NCBI GenBank assembly: GCA_963978895.1
Contig: OZ022242.1
Coordinates: 38,568,179-38,632,178 of the forward strand
DNA length: 64,000 bases
From: Erpobdella octoculata
Taxonomy: Eukaryota; Annelida; Clitellata; Hirudinida; Erpobdellidae
Direction of reading: 5' to 3'
Below, piece by piece: positions 1-12,700 of this stretch. Under the pieces are notes generated by a model. That model saw only the letters and a program-made list of their open reading frames with translations, searched no databases and had not been told where the DNA came from. Within the stretch, counting starts at the first letter, position 1; every line of letters begins with the position of its first letter. Made by a program: the position numbers and the translations under genes.

Positions 1-8
1 TCATTCAG

Positions 9-338
9 GGCTGGGGCAAAGAAGACGTGGACCTGGTGGAACGGTTCGTCAAGAAGGGCATCAGAGTTTTTCGCTCCGTGGACACCGGCCTGGTCCACAT
101 CTACCATCCCATCACCTGCAATCCGGATCTCGACCCCGCCCAGTACCAGATGTGCCTCGGCAGCAAGGCGTCTTCCTACGCCGGAATCGACGTCCTAGCT
201 GCTACCGTTCTCGAAACTCCGGAAATAGTCAATCGAAACGAGAACCTCAGTTTTCCCAATGCCACCGCCGCAACAGCTACGGCCGTAGCTGCAGCCGGTG
301 AAGCTGCAGCCATTGCTGGCGTAAAGGCGCCAACGTAG
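9..338 (+). CDS. Chondroitin sulfate synthase, CHSY1/3-like, C-terminal exon (5' partial)
   Basis: This is the last exon of a Golgi glycosyltransferase that polymerises the chondroitin chain. It follows an acceptor (ttcattcag) at the window edge and opens with GWGKEDVDLVERF, the GW-G-EDVDL block of the C-terminal GT7-type (beta4-GalNAc transferase) domain. It then carries HIYHPITCNPDLDP and QYQMCLGSKAS, which match the conserved H-P--C-PNLDP-QY-MCLGSKAS end of CHSY1 and CHSY3 as I know that family. The EDVDL acidic residues belong to the catalytic domain. After about 60 conserved residues the tail is Ala-rich and unconserved, ending at TAG 336-338. All upstream exons lie outside the window. 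CHSY is preferred to CHPF or CSGALNACT because of the CLGSKAS block. Confidence 0.9.
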   Translation, partial: GWGKEDVDLVERFVKKGIRVFRSVDTGLVHIYHPITCNPDLDPAQYQMCLGSKASSYAGIDVLAATVLETPEIVNRNENLSFPNATAATATAVAAAGEAAAIAGVKAPT

Positions 339-929
339 CAGAGGCTACAATTGAGTTTTATCATTTTTGTTTTTCCAAAGAGTATTTTTTCTAGAAATTT
401 CTTTTTCTTATATATATATATATATATTTTTTTTTTATTTTTGTTGTTGTTGTTGTCTTTGGTAATTTGCTGCCTAGTTTGTTTTTGGCTGTCAAAAAGT
501 TTACTTGCAAATAGTTCGAACCACTTAATTATCATAATCATTTTTCAATCTTTCTCTTAAAATCTGTTTACTTCTTTCAGCAGTTGAAATCCTTTTCTGT
601 GAGAATGAAAATCAAAAAACGCTTTATTTTGTGTTACTTTTTTTAATGCAACTTTTTTTGTTATTCGTTTGTGAATTTTGAAACTACTGTGCCTTATTTC
701 TCTCTGACAAGTTCCCCAGTTTTGTTACTCGTTGACGTGATTGAAACGGCGTCACCTTTTCCCCAGGTGAATTTCCCAGTTTGTTGTGTTTGTCATCCGT
801 ACGTGTCGACGTCCGAATGAAATGCGTTCTTGCGATACGTGTTTTTCTTATCAGGTACATGCTGCTCGCGTTTAAAATTTGTGTTTGTTGTCGTTACGTT
901 TAAAAGAGCTGTTGATGTTGTTATAGCTT

Positions 930-1190
930 TAAATGCTAAAATGAAGTTGTTTTAGAACATCAAATGCTAAAATGAAGTTGTTTTAGAGCATCAAGTGCTA
1001 AATTGAAGTTGTTTTAGAGCATCAAGTGCTAAAATGAAGTTGTTTTAGAGCATTAAATGCTAAAATGACGTAGTTTTAGAAGCATTTAATTATAAAATTA
1101 AAATGAAGTAGCTTTATAGCAATAAATTCTAAAAGGAAGTATCTTTAGAGCTTTAAATACTTAATTTGAATAGCTTTGTAGCATTGTATG
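930..1190 (+). repeat. 31-bp tandem repeat
   Basis: About five good copies, then decaying ones, of a 31-bp unit containing gctaaaatgaagttgtttta followed by gagcatcaagt. Copies diverge progressively to the right. It lies in the putative 3' UTR of the chondroitin synthase gene. Confidence 0.75.
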
Positions 1191-2119
1191 CTTACTTTAA
1201 ACAGCATTAAATGTCAATACATTGTAGTCCTTAATGTCATAGCATCAAATGCCATATCATTGAATTTCATAACATATTAACATTAAGTGCGTTAGAGCTA
1301 AAAGCTGTAATATATACATGTATTGTATTTGCCGACTTGCTTTTACATTGTCTACAAGGTTTATAAACAAGCTAGTCAAATGATTTGTGCTTTTTTATCA
1401 GATTGTCGCTATATTTTCAATTTTAGTTTTTTCTTCCATTTTTTTTAATATTCATTAGCATTAGTAATTTATTACAAATCATGAACTATTTAGTATGCTC
1501 ATTGTGTCCGTATATATATATATATATATATAATTATATATACATTGTGTTGTTAGTGTATATTAGTCTGGAATTAAAAGTTAAACAAAAACTGTGTTGT
1601 AGTAATTTTTGGTGCATCTAATTGACAGTTTAATGCACAGTGTAACGTTATTTTATTATGTGTAATTAAAATGTTATTGTAAACAACGTGTGAAATCGTT
1701 TTTATGGTTCAGCTAGCTTGTTTATATACAACTTTATTTTTCTTTAAAGAACGCCTTTTTAGGTAATTTCAGCAAGAGAAACGTGTTTACAGACAAATTT
1801 TTGTATCGAGCCTTGTAATTGAAATTTACAGTATTACGTTTAATTTTTTTGTAATATTGGCGTACCGTGGTACTCCCCACGAACGATCTTCCCATTTACT
1901 ACCCTCTCTCATTCCCAACCCTCTTTTCATCGCCGGATTGGTGGTTGCCTCTCCCACCCCCCCATTTAAGACCCTCCTTTTTTACGACCCGATTTTTGTG
2001 GCATTTTCAAGGTCGTAAAAATGATAGTGCCATTGTATAAGATTTTGTGATTTGTATGGCTTATGTCGTTTAGAATATGATCTTCACTTGTGGTGATTTT
2101 TAGTGGCTTTAAATTACTT

Positions 2120-2440
2120 TTATCTACAAGTTTTTAGTCTTTTAAAATCTACTTGTATTGTTATATCTTTGTTGGTCCTTTAATATCTATGTGTATTATT
2201 ATATCTTTGTTGGTTTCCTTTAATATATATGTGCATTATTATATTTTTGTTGGTCTTTTAATATCTACTTGTATTGTTATATCTTTGTTGGTCCTTTAAT
2301 ATCTATGTGCATTATTAAATTTTTTCGTTCTTTTAAAATCTGCGTGTATTATTATATTTTTTTTAGTTTTTTAATATCTACATGTATTATTATAGTTTTT
2401 TTATTGTTTAATATATAAGTGTATTATATATTTGTTTAGA
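2120..2440 (+). repeat. Degenerate 38-40 bp tandem repeat
   Basis: The phrase tatctttgttggtcctttaa followed by tatctatgtgtattattata recurs about seven times with substitutions and small length changes. Confidence 0.65.
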
Positions 2441-3201
2441 TTTTAAATGTTTACTTTCTCTTTTTTTTGTTTATCTTTTTTTGGTATTCACTTGTACAGT
2501 GTTTTTTGTAATTTTATGGGGTTTTTTTTGTGTTTGCAATTTATTTGAGTGTGAGAAAAAACAAAATCAAAAAAGCGTTTTTTTTTCTTCGTTCGGTGCG
2601 ATTTTCTACAAAATTTTTCTGACTAAAAGGATTTAAGATTTCCGTTCCCAATTTCTAAAAAATACATTTTAATGTTTGTTTTCTTAATTTTTAAAATCAA
2701 TAATGTGTTATATTTTATTGCAATACTTTATTACTACATTCTCTGTAAAGAACCTTAAGCTTTTTTTTTCAATGACACTCAGAAGAGTGTTCATGATCTC
2801 TCTTTCTCCACATTTTCTTCAAAGAGCAGTACTATTTGTCTCAATCGATGTTAATGCAAATCTTGTTATTTTGTGTTTATCATCATTATTTTTATTTTTC
2901 GTTGAGTTTAAATTTATTTCCACCCAAGTGTTATGAAATATAGTTGTAAAACTAATCAGGACAACGGTTTAAGTTAGTTAGTTAGTTGATTTTTAAAGAA
3001 AATGTTAATTAACAAAATATATTTTTTTCAATTAACTTTTTCCCACTTTAAGTCCGTATAACTAAAACGGCGTCACCTTTTTTGCACTGCACGGATGAAT
3101 GTCCTACTGTACATTAAGAATATCACCATCATCACCATACCGTGGTGATTTCCTTCCTACATCCATCTTGATTAGTTTCGAATAGTCTAGACGTCATTTG
3201 C

Positions 3202-3202
<1 letters not shown>

Positions 3203-3256
<54 letters not shown>

Positions 3257-3270
3257 TTTCTCTCTCTTTG
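3203..3270 (+). repeat. (CT)n microsatellite
   Basis: An almost pure CT dinucleotide run of about 50 bp, then an imperfect CT-rich tail. Confidence 0.9.
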
Positions 3271-4388
3271 TCTTCTTTTTATTTGTCATTAAGAAGACGC
3301 AGCAATAAAAATAGAAGAAGAAATGTTTGTCACTACGTGCGTGTCTTATCCCCACACGACTTCCACAACGTGTTGTTACGTGTGTGTGTGCGTAGATGAT
3401 TTACAATGCACGTAAAACTGTCTCCTAATTTTTTCCCAAGCACTTAATACATACTTCGTTCTGTTCTACGTATGTGCAAATATGAATGTTTGTGTGTGTG
3501 TATGAGTATGTATGCTCGCACGTGGTGATATATGACGCGAATAAACTAACAGGTTGTCACTTTACAGAGCCACTCGTTCTCCTGCCTTTCTGGTAGCCGA
3601 GACGGCATATAGCGAGCGACTACCTACGTGATGTCAGGCGTACAAACCCGTGTTTCGGTTGATTTCAGACAGTTTCATCTCTAAGAAGGAATTCTTGTTT
3701 TCTTCATTTTTTGGTATATTGTATAAATAAATAATATTATTTTTGTTTCATTTTTTTTTAAGTTTACATGTTTTATTGCACACGCGCTCATGCGTGCGTG
3801 AGCCAACTTGTGTCCCGGAGTCAAATTTGATTTTTTTTTGTTTACATTCGCCCAAAACGTAACAGCATTTACTTTCGTTTTTAAGAGTTGTCATACTTTT
3901 TCTTTTGTATTGACTGTTAGTTTCGAATAGACCAGATGTGAATTAGACAAGATGTGAATTAGACAAGTTCAAGCTGTAGTTTTTTGTGATGCCTTTATTA
4001 GGGCAGATATCTCAAAAACGTGTAAAATTGTCAATACACATGTTGCGTGCGTGTATGTTCTATGATAGAGTTTTATTTTTATATATAAATATTATTATTA
4101 ATTAATTATTGTATTCAATTAAACAATTGTTTCTGTATTTTATTAGAAATCACAGACGAGTGTAGCATGTCTCTCCAGATCCAGATGTCTATCTTAATCG
4201 GAGAAACTAAAATGAAAACACACACACAAAACAGCAAGGTGCTACAAAAAAAAAACTAATATCTCCTCGATGTCATCTAAATTGTACATCACAATATGAA
4301 AAAGTAAAACAAAGCCATATTAGTCTTAATTCTTGTCACACTAATTCTTTCCGAACAACTGGTGACCGGTCTCTTTCAACTTGTGAAG

Positions 4389-7300
4389 TTATCTAATTTT
4401 GGTCTTGTCTTCCACTCTAGTCCATTGAATGCAGATTAAACCCATCCTGATAGCAGCGACCAGCATGCAGAAGGCAGCAATTCCGATGGACAGGGCGATG
4501 TTTCGGTTCCTGTTCGGAAATTCTCCGAGCTCCATGCTCTCTTTAGCTTTTTGTTTCTGCCGTTCTGTTTCTTCTTCCTCTAGTCGAGATATTTCTGGAA
4601 GATTACGCACGGACAGGATTAGTATTTTGTCATTGTTATCCTATTTCTAATACCACCGCCATGATTAGCTTTATGACATACCAACTTAGTCATGTCACTG
4701 CCACCCTCCCATCCCATCATCATCCCATGACAAAACATTTAGAAAATTTTGGAAAGAAGGGCAAAGTTTTTTTTTTAAAAGACCCAAACATAATAAATAT
4801 TTCTACTCCCAAATCATTAAATTTCCCTCCAAAACTAGCTAATAAGGGGGGAAGTCAGAGATACCTTTTACAAAAATTTTTTAAAACCCTATGCACTTTT
4901 TTCTTTTATTACAAAATCCTTGGTGGGCATAACCCCGTTTCAACAACCTACCTGCGGCCGAGTCCGGAAAGAACTCCTGAAGAATCCTCTGGCAGTATTT
5001 AACCAGGTTCGGACATGCTTTGGCGTGGGTTTGGAGACTACTTGAAGGAAAAGGAACATACATCAGGTATGCCAGCCGACTGAAAACAAGGGCGTCCAAT
5101 GATGTGAGCCTTAATATAATAATAAATAATTAATGTATGATAATAATATATTGATTAAAACACAAAAATGAATATATAATTTAGATTATTATTATTATTA
5201 ATAAAAAATAAATTAGCATAATAACGTCTTATCATAATGATAATCACTCCAAAACTCACTTATCACCAAAAAAATACTTATTGTTGCCCAGCTTGTAGGA
5301 GAGTGTATTGAGACATTCTTTACCTTCAGTGATTATCTTTAACCGAAAAAGCTGTTAATAGATAATTTTAACTTAAGAAATAGAATGAAACATTATTGAA
5401 TTTTCCTAGGTAACGAATAAAATTATAATGTGATAAAAACTCGCTAAGTACCAAATAAATTATAATATGACTAAATCATTCTAAGTACCGTATAAATTAT
5501 AATACGCTAAAAACTGCCTAGGTACCAAATAAATAATAATATGATTAAACCTACTAAGTACCGATTAAATCCTAATATGATTAACTCTCCATAGTTAATA
5601 ATAAAATTATATTATAATATGAATAAATTTTTTTCTACGTACCAGCAAATCATAACACGATTAAGCCTCCCTAAATACCGAATAAATTATCAAGTTATTA
5701 TAAAATTCACAAGGATTACTTTTTCACTGATTTCCAGCCCCGACGTGTCCCTGAACTTGAGATTCTTCCCAGTAACCATAAATCTGACATTCTTTTTCTG
5801 ATTCAGAAGATACAAGCGTTGCGGGAAAGATAGAAAAGATTTCCAAGCAGGATTCGTGGTCTTTCTGCGGTTCGTTCTGTCGACCCAGAAATCGTGTTCC
5901 TAGAAGAGAAAAAACTCGTATTAACTAATCAAAACATTAATCTTGTTAAATGTATAATTTTTTTGTTATAAATTCTATAAGCTAAAAACATACAAAATAT
6001 TTATTGTGTTAACAATTGCTAGGTCTCATTTTATTTTTTCAAATGTTTGTACATCTCTAATTTATTAAAAAAAATAAATATGTATTATATTATAAAGTAT
6101 ACATTCTTGATTTATTAAAAATAATTATTTATTATATTATCAGGTGTGCATACCAGATTAATTAAAAAATAAATAATTTATTATATTTTCAATTCAATTG
6201 TACATCCTGTTTTATTAACAAATAATTATTTATTATATTATCAAGTGTACATCCAGATTTAATTGAAAGATAAATAGACCACCAATTATTAATTATCTAA
6301 AACACATCTTGATCTAACCAAGGCGATCGATAACTTGCTTTCAACAAGAAAAGTGTAAGCCAGTATGTCAGACCTCTGCTCAAACTTCAGAGACAAATCT
6401 AAGTCGAATTCCTGTAGAAAGAAAACAAAACTATAATCGGTAATAAAATGTATTCGGCACTTTTGCAGAAATCCGCGTACGGTTTTTTTGCTCATACACA
6501 TTACATTTACAGTTTACATTTACGCACAGCTGAACAAGAGAAAAGAAATCGACTAAACAAAAGGTTTATACTTCAATAAAAGAAGACTAATACTAATGCA
6601 TAATATGTTTTTTGAAATACAATAATATATCTGCAGCTTTTGGTTTGTTAGCTGGGAAAACATTTTTTGGGATATTCACCACAAGGATTTGTATATAATT
6701 CGATAATTGTTCAGAGACCAGAGCCCTAATATCGAAATCGAAAAAATCTTGCTTTCTCCTATGACCTATACAGATATTACAGATGTAATCTAGTTTACAA
6801 AAAATTTACGTCTGGTGGCGATCATCTTGAGACAAAAAAAAGCTATAACACAATAAACGAGCGGAACGTACCAGCATTTCTGTTTAAATGTCAATTATTC
6901 AATAATAATGAAAGTTATGCAAAATAAACTACCTGTTTTTTCAAGAATTTTATGATATAATTAGCTCCAAAACAATTATTTGAACAATCAAGCACAGGAT
7001 AGCTATCTGAAAAGCAGAGCTAAAAAACTTAAAATTGATTAGGAAAAATAATTCAACATAACACAACAGCGGGCGCTGGTGGTATAGCGGTAAGGCATTT
7101 GCCTGTGGACCTGAGAGTTGGAGGTTCGAATCCCGCCGGCGTCACCAGCGTCTGCAAGGGGTGTGGGTAGGCGCCTACAAATGGCTGCCTCTGGTTGTTC
7201 TGACTAAGTGGGCCCACGAATGAGTTGGATAAAGTGATTCGTGGCTTAGAAGTCTAATGATTAACGCCACGTTAAACATTGTCAAACTTTAACTTTCAAC

Positions 7301-7697
7301 TTATAATAAAACTATTGAAACAAATTAACAAATAAATCAAATTAAAACTAAAGAATAACAAAGTTCATTATTATTATTAATCACATAAGAAAAAACTTTA
7401 ACAATACAAACTTGAACGCCACCAATCGCCAGTACAAGACCTAATTTTAACAGGGACCTCAGCGAACTTGCAATAACTCTAAAAAAAAATCATGTTTCAT
7501 GTTCAATAATCAATAGTAAAATAGTAATAGAGAGTAAGTAATAGAGAGCAGGAAGCAAGCAAGAGGCAAGAAAGAGTCGCTAGGCGCCAAGTGTTTACAA
7601 AACAGAAAAACATTTAAAATTTACTTACTAATGCCAGAAGACTTTCAGGATCTATTGAGGGTAGACCCCAGCCCTTCTCCCAAATTAAAAGTTCCAT
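4389..7697 (-). CDS. Metaxin, copy A (mitochondrial outer-membrane import/SAM-associated protein)
   Basis: Eight exons on the minus strand join in phase: 7697-7629, 7478-7412, 7006-6933, 6411-6319, 5899-5720, 5336-5260, 5109-4952 and 4594-4389, giving about 307 residues. Metaxins sit on the mitochondrial outer membrane and work with the SAM complex in beta-barrel assembly. The start MELLIWEKGWGLPSIDPESL matches the metaxin-1/3 N-terminus, SYCKFAEVPVKI the thioredoxin-like fold, FDLDLSL and HDFWVD the middle, and ECLNTLSYKLGNNKYFFGD plus SLDALVFSRLAYL the GST-C-like domain. The last exon has an acidic/Gln-rich stretch then a hydrophobic tail anchor (NIALSIGIAAFCMLVAAI), as in MTX1/MTX3. All junctions are GT-AG. 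Introns carry AT-rich minirepeats (5400-5700, 6050-6260) and a SINE. A second intact copy lies at 25269-28141. MTX1 and MTX3 orthology cannot be separated here. Confidence 0.88.
5400..5700. repeat. Intronic minirepeat (about 37 bp) in metaxin A
   Basis: A degenerate unit built on taccaaataaattataata and tgattaaatctccctag recurs roughly eight times in the intron between exons 5 and 6. The same family fills the matching intron of metaxin copy B at about 25975-26300, so it predates the gene duplication. Confidence 0.6.
7070..7300 (+). mobile_element. tRNA-derived SINE
   Basis: The head has an RNA polymerase III A-box-like TGGTATAGCGGTAAGG near 7078 and a perfect B box GGTTCGAATCCC at 7123-7134. 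It is followed by about 160 bp of unrelated body ending in a cgccacgttaaac tail. The tRNA-like part is fused to a body with no proper 3' acceptor end, so it is a SINE and not a functional tRNA gene. It lies in the intron between metaxin A exons 2 and 3, antisense to the gene. Confidence 0.75.
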
Positions 7698-8115
7698 GTC
7701 CACAACTATAAAAACGTAAACAATGTATCGACTATTTTGGAAACTTGTAAACAGTCAGCACATCAATGCGTCGAATTTTATAGCGCTTCCATAAACGAGG
7801 ACTACAAGAGTGAAGATAAACCATATAGCCATATATAATATAGGTTGACGTGGCCTTAAATATCTATGGTAGTATTCCAAAAATAAATATGAACCACTAA
7901 ATAATCAATCAATCAATCATTGAAATTTGTATAGCGCTCGGTCATGAACTGATCAAACAGGAATGTTTTCAGTCATTGACGCAAAACATTGAGTGAAGTA
8001 TAGAGCTTATGAGAGGAGGAAAAAGAGAGTTCAAGAGAAAGGGAATGTGAATGTCAGAAACATTAAATTCATGTATTGTCATCCAGAATAAAGCTTTCCT
8101 GAAAGTTTTAGAGTT

Positions 8116-8241
8116 CTAGGTGGTCAAAAAGTGGGAAAGCGACCGGGAGCGTGAGAACAACCGGGAAAGGAAACGGGAGCGTGAGAGAAAAACGATAGAA
8201 ACACCTCTAAAAAGCCCGGGCAACGCCGGGCACCCCGCTAG
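8116..8241 (+). mobile_element. Helitron 3' end fragment
   Basis: A purine-rich remnant of the 18-bp minisatellite (gggaaagcgaccgggagc) leads into cctctaaaaagcccgggcaa, the hairpin gcccgggcaacgccgggc and terminal CTAG (8238-8241), then T. A hairpin just before CTRR and a following T are the classic Helitron 3' signature. No 5' end is seen; this is a truncated copy. Confidence 0.75.
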
Positions 8242-8543
8242 TATATATAGATAAAGGTGTTGCTGCTTAGAGCCGGGTCTTGGATTTAGGGCTTTGAAAC
8301 GGCCCAGACCTAGTTTGTTTGAAATCAATCCAACCAGGGCTGGTGGCGGTGGTCCACCTTTTCACTATGCATTATAATCCATTCATTAAATTTTCTAAAA
8401 ATTAACGTATTATAATTTGTTTATTTAAAATGAAAAATATTTTGTTGGCCCTTACAGCGTGTCTTCTGTATTAGGTGTATGTTTTTGAATATCTATTTGG
8501 ATTTAGTGGGTTGTAAAAACATAAAAATAATCTTGCAAGTAGG

Positions 8544-11500
8544 TCAAGCCAGGTACACGTATTCATTTACGGAATCTTTTTTCCTTTCGATATATTCTTT
8601 TTCAATCAGAATTTCCAACGTTTTCTCAATCAAATCAAGTGAAGGTGAAAATAACTTGTGAGATTCTTTCAGAATTTCCCCAACTAATTCTTCGTGGTGC
8701 ATTGTTTTTCTAGCTTTCATTTTTCTGACAACAAGAGCTTGCAAATACAAAATTCTCTCCGCTTCCACGTTATTCATAGCAGGCACATCATCGTGCGTTT
8801 CTTTATCTTTTTCTTGTCTCTCCTTTTTAAGTTTAAACTTAGGTTTTTCATTGGAATAGTCCATGTTTACGACAAATGCAGAGCCTTCACTAATTTTTTC
8901 TTGACAAGGAATTACTATTCTACTGTTGACTAGTTGCTCTAAGCAATTTTTTACACAATCTGAAGGCAGCAATGTTTGAGCAATAATGTCTTCAAGTGAA
9001 ACAACGTCATATTCGGAAAAAGCATTCATTACCAATGCTGCTGGCAAAGAAGTTTCTACAATATAATGTTTTTTTAAATAAGACATGTTCACTTCACATG
9101 TACACAAATTAAATTGCCATAAGAGTTTTCTTCTACTATACATTTTGCTGTAATACTCTTCAAACATTGAAATAGATCGCTCTAGTTCGTTGGGCATGCA
9201 ACATCTGTAATGAGACATAAGTGGTTCTGGGAATAGGGGAGATGGGGGCTGTTTGATCTCTTTTGAGGTTTTTTGGCGATAACAGTCAGGCCGTTCAAAA
9301 AAACTACTTTTTTTTTGTTAATTACAGAGAGGAACATCTCTTCTATGTATTCAATTCAGTTTGACATTTTATAATGTAAGAGAACTATTTTTAAATTGAA
9401 CTTTGGTGCAAGCCCTAAAAAAGATCAAAGTGCCCCGCATATGGGGCACTATGATCCTCCCCATGGGGCACATTGATCCTAGGTAAAATTCAGTACGATC
9501 CCACATCCAGTTCTCTCAAAAAACACATGAAAACAGTTATAATAGCTTTTATTAATAATAATAATCATTAAATTTATATAAATTCAACACATGTTAGGAA
9601 AAATGGATAAATCTCCTGCAAAGACCAAGTGACGACTGGCTCGAGCAGTCCCGCCATGATGAATTGGGTCTGGAAGTTTACAAACAATATCATCCTTTTC
9701 AAATTGGAATAATTCATCATTTGCACAAATGAAAATATCAAATTATAGGACTACACTAAACCTCCAATGCCAGGAGAATGCGTACATTTAGTATCCTAGT
9801 ACAAGGGGCACTTTGATCAACAGATCAACGTACCCCATATTGGTACAGATCAAAGAGCCCCTATGACATGGACCACGCTATAAATGGCGATATCTCATCA
9901 ATAAATGTTGTTTGAGAATTAAAGTATGCCATAAAATAAGCATTAGATATGCGTTTATACAATCCAAAATTAATTTTCCCGAAAAAATGTTTATTTAATT
10001 TGTAATTACAGAAACTCAACTGTTGTGAAGATGTACTTTTCTCCGGTCAAATCAAACTTTCGTATTTATCAACTTTCAGCGGCGGATTGTTGAAAAGAAA
10101 ATAGGACTAAAAATAGTACGGAAACAAATACAAACCATAAACAATTTTTTTAATTTTTTTAATTTAGAAATTATTACGTTATTGCCAAAAGATCAATGTG
10201 CCCCAGAGATCAAAAAGCCCCCATCTCCCCTACATGAGAATGTATGATCATAAAATTGGATTTCAACTGAAAAATGTGATTTTTAGTTTTACAAACTTCA
10301 AATTCTAAACACATGTTGGTTTCTATTTTACTAAGTTTTACATCGTTTATGAGCATGGCCATTTTGCGAGTATACATTGAACCGGCTTCTTCCTGAAGTT
10401 TCTGAATCATTGACTCTTCAAATTCTATGGAATACGACAAGGAATAAATGAGTCTCCTTCCAAGATATTTAATAAATAAATTTCTAAAAACGTCTTTGTC
10501 GTCAATAAATTTAAAAAATATAATTGCTTTTTTTATATTGTTTTCAATAGTTTCTTTATCTATTTCGAATTTGCTTTTTTTTAGCATGTGATCACAATAT
10601 CTGGCCAGCAATAAGTTCATTGAAAACTCATTTTTCGTTTGCTTAACAATTTCTGATTGGAGCCGTTGCAAAGCATTATGAACTCCTTGATCCAAAGCTT
10701 TAATAAACTCTTTAAAATTGCAGTTTTTAGAAATAAAATGGTGAGCTTTTTCATAACTTTTTGCTGTCGTGTCAATCAGTACTTCGGGTGTTGTATACTT
10801 TTTAACTTTTTCAAACAGAAACGAATAATTTTCTTCGACCCATTCCCTAATATCATTAGTAATAATTTGTTTCAGATCATCTGCTTCCTGGAACAACTTG
10901 TGCACTGCTTGAGTGCCTGCAGTGTCTGCTTTTTCTAGAAATTCAAAAAATCTACTTTTTATGTATTCATATGTAACGCATCTAAGTAATCTACTTTTTG
11001 CTACATCCATAAGTTCTACGCGGATAGGATCTTTTGCAAACATTCTTTCACACAGCTCTCGTTCACATTTCATTAACTGGGAACATTTAGTGCAGTATTC
11101 ATTAAAATCAGTCAAAGCAATCAACATATCTCTCTTTGTTTCATAATAGTTACTAGCTTGTTCTAGCAAGGAATCGTGAAACACTGTTTGACGGAAAGTT
11201 TCTATAAACATCTTGTCTAAAAATCGAAACTCAAACTCACAAAAGTGAGATAATATAATATTTATCCAGTGTGATTCATAATTAACAAGGCCCTGTCTAT
11301 CATTATCAACTATCTTTAAAATAAAATTTTTGAAGAAATTCACTTCCTCAAAAAATCGTTTTTTAAAATGGCAGTCATTGGAAATAAATTGAGTAACTTT
11401 GTTATAATTTTCTTCATTTGTTTCATTAAACAATTCTGGTGATATTTCTTTTTTAACTATTATAAACGACTTGAAAAAATGCATTTCAAGCCAATTCTTA

Positions 11501-11865
11501 ATCTCATGAGCAAGTTTTTTCTTCAAATCATCATTACTTTCCAGCATCAATTCGTAAACAGCTTGAGCGCCTTCAATGTCGGCTGTATTTAAAGCTTCTA
11601 CGAAACCGTGTTTTATGTAAGCAAATTTTTGAGTAATTAATTGGTCTTTTATTTCTTCCATGTTTTTTTTGTGCTTCAAATAGTTAGCACAAGTTTTATT
11701 CATCTCTTTGTCGTACGCTGGCTTTTCGTTTTTAATAAACTCTAAACATTTGGCACAGTATCCTCTGAAATCAGATGAAGCTAAAAACTCTATTGATTTT
11801 TTATAATAGGTTTCGTTAAACCTCGGCACCAGTAAACCATTATTGATTACTATTTTTGAATTCAT
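8544..11865 (-). pseudogene. Cullin-2-like intronless gene, copy A, split by a DNA transposon
   Basis: Two open frames (11865-10231 and 9218-8544) are halves of one intronless cullin gene of about 775 codons. Removing the element at 9236-10230 with one TA rejoins them in the same frame. Cullins are scaffolds of multisubunit ubiquitin ligases. The cullin-homology part carries LLARYCD, FIDDKDVFRNLF and LGRRLIYSLS. The C-terminal half has NELERSISMFEEYY and WQFNLCTCEVNMSYLKKHY, closest to CUL2 as I recall it. The neddylation-domain motif VVRKMKARK has its acceptor lysine at about 8715-8717, and the end NEYVYLA is complete. The N-terminal half holds two copies, about 220 residues apart, of a cullin-repeat module (GFVEALNTADIEGAQAVYEL near residue 87; FFEFLEKADTAGTQAVHKL near 307). 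No introns suggests retroposition. In its present form it would give a truncated protein without RBX1- and NEDD8-binding parts. Confidence 0.85.
9236..10230 (-). mobile_element. Non-autonomous TIR DNA transposon (TA target site), 995 bp
   Basis: The ends are 25-bp inverted repeats starting GGGGAGATGGGGGCT with one mismatch, flanked by TA on both sides (9234-9235, 10231-10232), as in Tc1/mariner-type insertions. The inside holds no transposase frame. It does hold repeated copies of GATCAAAGTGCCCC or its complement at 9423, 9443, 9465, 9805, 9823, 9848 and 10191, besides those in the two termini. The boundaries are confirmed because removal restores the cullin reading frame and the length seen in cullin copy B. 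Superfamily assignment rests on the TA target only. Confidence 0.88.
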
Positions 11866-12022
11866 ATAATTATTTGCTATTTTTTCCTTTAACGGTAATT
11901 ACTGCAATAATATAAAAAACAAAAATCTAATAGACAAATAATCAGCTTTTTGCTTCAGTCTAAATAAATCGTTATCGTAATGCAAAAGCTATGAAAACCT
12001 GTAACGTTAATAAACGGGAAAA

Positions 12023-12153
<131 letters not shown>

Positions 12154-12159
12154 CAACAG

Positions 12160-12700
12160 TTTGACGGATGAAGACTATCCAGTCGTTTGAAATTCAGTCT
12201 GTCTGAATTGAGCGAATTAAAATGAAAATACACACACACAAAAACATCAAAGTGGTACACGAATATAACTATTATCTCATCTAAATTGTATATGACTAAT
12301 ATGGACATGTAAAGGAAAAAAGCTGGTTAAATTTTACTTGCAAGATTTGCGTACAGAGAATACACACACACAAACACACACAAACACACACAAACACACA
12401 CACAAACACACACAAACAAACACACACACACACACACACGAACAGAGATTGTTACCTAAATAAAAGCTTGTAAAAAGTACAAGTGAGCCATATTATCTTT
12501 AAATCTAGTCCTCTTAATTCTCTCCGAACAATTGGTGATCGGTCTTTCTCAACTCGTGAGGTTATCTAATTTTGGTCTTGCCTACCACTGAAGTACATAG
12601 TAAATCCATAGTTATAGCAGCAACCAGGATGCAGATGGCAGCAATTCCAATGGCTAGGACAATGTTTCGGTTGCATGCTCTCTTTTGCCGTTATATTACT
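12160..12700 (-). pseudogene. Metaxin 3' fragment (third copy)
   Basis: The sequence at 12160-12240 and 12460-12700 closely matches the 3' flank and last exon of metaxin copy B (25035-25435), including the tail-anchor region and stop. A block present in copy B before the anchor is missing, and the match ends abruptly near 12695, where the Helitron-type repeat begins. No other metaxin exons are nearby. It is on the minus strand like both complete copies. (CA)n-type repeats interrupt the flank at 12360-12440. Confidence 0.75.

Larger units (their letters stand above)
339..4388. other. Noncoding 3' flank between the CHSY-like gene and metaxin A
   Basis: The first part is probably the 3' UTR of the chondroitin synthase gene. 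The rest is AT-rich intergenic DNA with short tandem repeats (listed separately), (TA)n at about 1511-1532 and T-runs. Position 4160-4230 resembles the sequence downstream of the other metaxin copies (12160-12240 and 25040-25110), so the duplicated metaxin segment extends to about 4150. I see no convincing coding exon here. Confidence 0.6.

Noticed and set aside
7070..7150. A functional tRNA gene
   Set aside because: The A and B boxes are good, but the cloverleaf lacks a proper paired acceptor stem and the sequence continues into a SINE body.
9236..10230. The cullin insertion as a spliced introner
   Set aside because: The nearest GT/AG pair (CAT then gtaggg; ttcccag then AACC) does not keep the reading frame, while simple excision with one TA does; TIRs and TA duplication fit a DNA transposon.
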